The notes beneath the pieces were generated by a model. That model was not told the DNA's origin, ran no database searches, and saw only the letters and a program-made list of their open reading frames with translations. Position numbers and translations under genes: made by a program. A DNA stretch of 64,000 bases from an uncultured Flavobacteriaceae bacterium (GTDB lineage: Bacteria; Bacteroidota; Bacteroidia; Flavobacteriales; Flavobacteriaceae), in contig CANLUH010000009.1 in NCBI GenBank assembly GCA_947494205.1, forward strand, positions 86,981 to 150,980. The letters run 5' to 3'. Positions 63,561-64,000 of the stretch are shown here, in pieces (the stretch's first letter is position 1; each line of letters begins with the position of its first letter).

Positions 63561-63761
63561 ATGGCAGTATTAAAAGTTATTGAAGTATTATCTAATTCGG
63601 AAACAAGCTGGGAAGATGCTACTAGAAAAGCAGTAAAGCACGCTTCTAAAAGCGTTAAAAACATCCGTTCTGTATATGTACAAGATCAAAGCGCAAGTGT
63701 TAAAGATGGAGAAGTTTCTGATTTTAGAGTGAACCTAAAAATTACTTTCGAAGTTAAATAA
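63561..63761 (+). CDS. dodecin family protein
   Basis: 66 residues, matching the small flavin-binding dodecin: KVIEVLSNSETSWEDATRKAVKHASKSVKNIRSVYVQDQSASVKDGEVSDFRVNLKITFEV. Its beta-alpha-beta-beta fold assembles into a 12-mer that stores flavin. It is one gene with a strong terminator. Confidence 0.95.
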   Translation: MAVLKVIEVLSNSETSWEDATRKAVKHASKSVKNIRSVYVQDQSASVKDGEVSDFRVNLKITFEVK

Positions 63762-63777
63762 GACTTATTAAAGTAAA

Positions 63778-63818
63778 TCCATAAAAAAACCTGAGTTTAT
63801 CAACTCAGGTTTTTTTTA
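63778..63818 (+). terminator. dodecin terminator
   Basis: Stem ACCTGAGTT...AACTCAGGT followed by a run of eight T. On the minus strand it also ends in an A/T run, so it may serve the convergent T9SS cargo gene. Confidence 0.9.
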
Positions 63819-63834
63819 TGAACGTTATTAACTA

Positions 63835-64000
63835 TTAACGCTTTAACGTAAAATGCGATTTCAATGTTTTTATTTCATTAGTGCTAGGCTCTCTATATTT
63901 AATCGCAAACCAATAATCTTGAGTTGGCATTGCACTACCATTATATAATCCATTCCATCCTAATCCAGATGGGCTTATCTGTTTTAATAGCTTTCCATAA
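63835..64000 (-). CDS. T9SS type B sorting-domain protein (partial, C-terminus only)
   Basis: Only the last 54 residues lie in the window. They read YGKLLKQISPSGLGWNGLYNG, then SAMPTQDYWFAIKYREP and end FTLKR. This is the gliding-motility-associated C-terminal domain (type B CTD; pattern W-x-G-x-YNG-xx-x-P-xx-DYWF ... H-F-x-L-K-R). It marks a large secreted adhesin-like cargo whose body lies past the right edge. Stop codon at 63837-63835. Confidence 0.9.
   Translation of the reverse strand, partial: YGKLLKQISPSGLGWNGLYNGSAMPTQDYWFAIKYREPSTNEIKTLKSHFTLKR

Overview
The window looks like chromosomal DNA of a marine-type Flavobacteriaceae bacterium (Bacteroidota). The evidence is low GC, no Shine-Dalgarno pattern, promoter boxes of the TAnnTTTG type, a PorP/SprF protein, a type B T9SS sorting domain at the right edge, S21, a FolK-deoxynucleoside kinase fusion, a bacterial GH3 protein and a typical nadK-DUF6089-uppS-bamA-ompH-ompH-murI envelope cluster.

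Layout. 1-4175 (-): ilvE-ilvD-ilvB, preceded by two tandem attenuators, each an Ile/Val-rich leader peptide followed by an intrinsic terminator. 4259-15355: a stress/dormancy island. It holds four two-domain universal stress proteins, a CBS protein, a ribosome hibernation factor, a lipoprotein, a TerB-like protein, thioredoxin, purine nucleoside phosphorylase and a D-lactate dehydrogenase-like enzyme. These surround a PAS histidine kinase and a receiver-Crp/Fnr fusion regulator. Seven TGATnnnnATCA-type palindromes lie in this island, each exactly 23 nt upstream of a TAnnTTTG-like box, one of them in both directions. The kinase PAS domain carries a His/Arg pair spaced like the heme ligand and distal Arg of FixL. 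I infer a compact FixL-FixJ/FixK-like oxygen or redox regulon, similar in content to the mycobacterial DosR regulon. An orphan RiPP precursor and two tRNAs follow (15440-15920).

16089-43333: mostly housekeeping genes. These include mutS, an rRNA/tRNA methyltransferase, two tandem large secreted MG2-like proteins, folK-dNK, a queuosine-precursor transporter, an AsmA-like protein, LysE, rpsU, DUF2797, GH3, an OmpA-PD40 protein, GNAT, clpX-clpP-tig, a holin-like membrane protein, a MORN/TonB-C protein, an esterase, pdxJ, CBS and nadK. 43434-50129: outer-membrane biogenesis (DUF6089, uppS, bamA, two Skp/OmpH, murI). uppS and bamA both lack an ATG start.

50130-53431: an accessory patch with REP-like repeats, a DoxX-like membrane protein, a small CxxC protein, and an operon of a Cys-repeat putative precursor peptide with an MNIO (DUF692) enzyme fused to a BufC/DUF2063-like partner domain. 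This looks like an undescribed type of metallo-oxidase-modified peptide system. 53538-61160: a gamma-carbonic-anhydrase-like protein and a TPR histidine kinase - DUF4349 - LytTR regulator operon, with two SIMPL-like proteins and a vWA lipoprotein running divergently. 61258-64000: PorP/SprF, a NifU-like protein with a duplicated N-domain, dodecin, and the C-terminus of a T9SS cargo protein.
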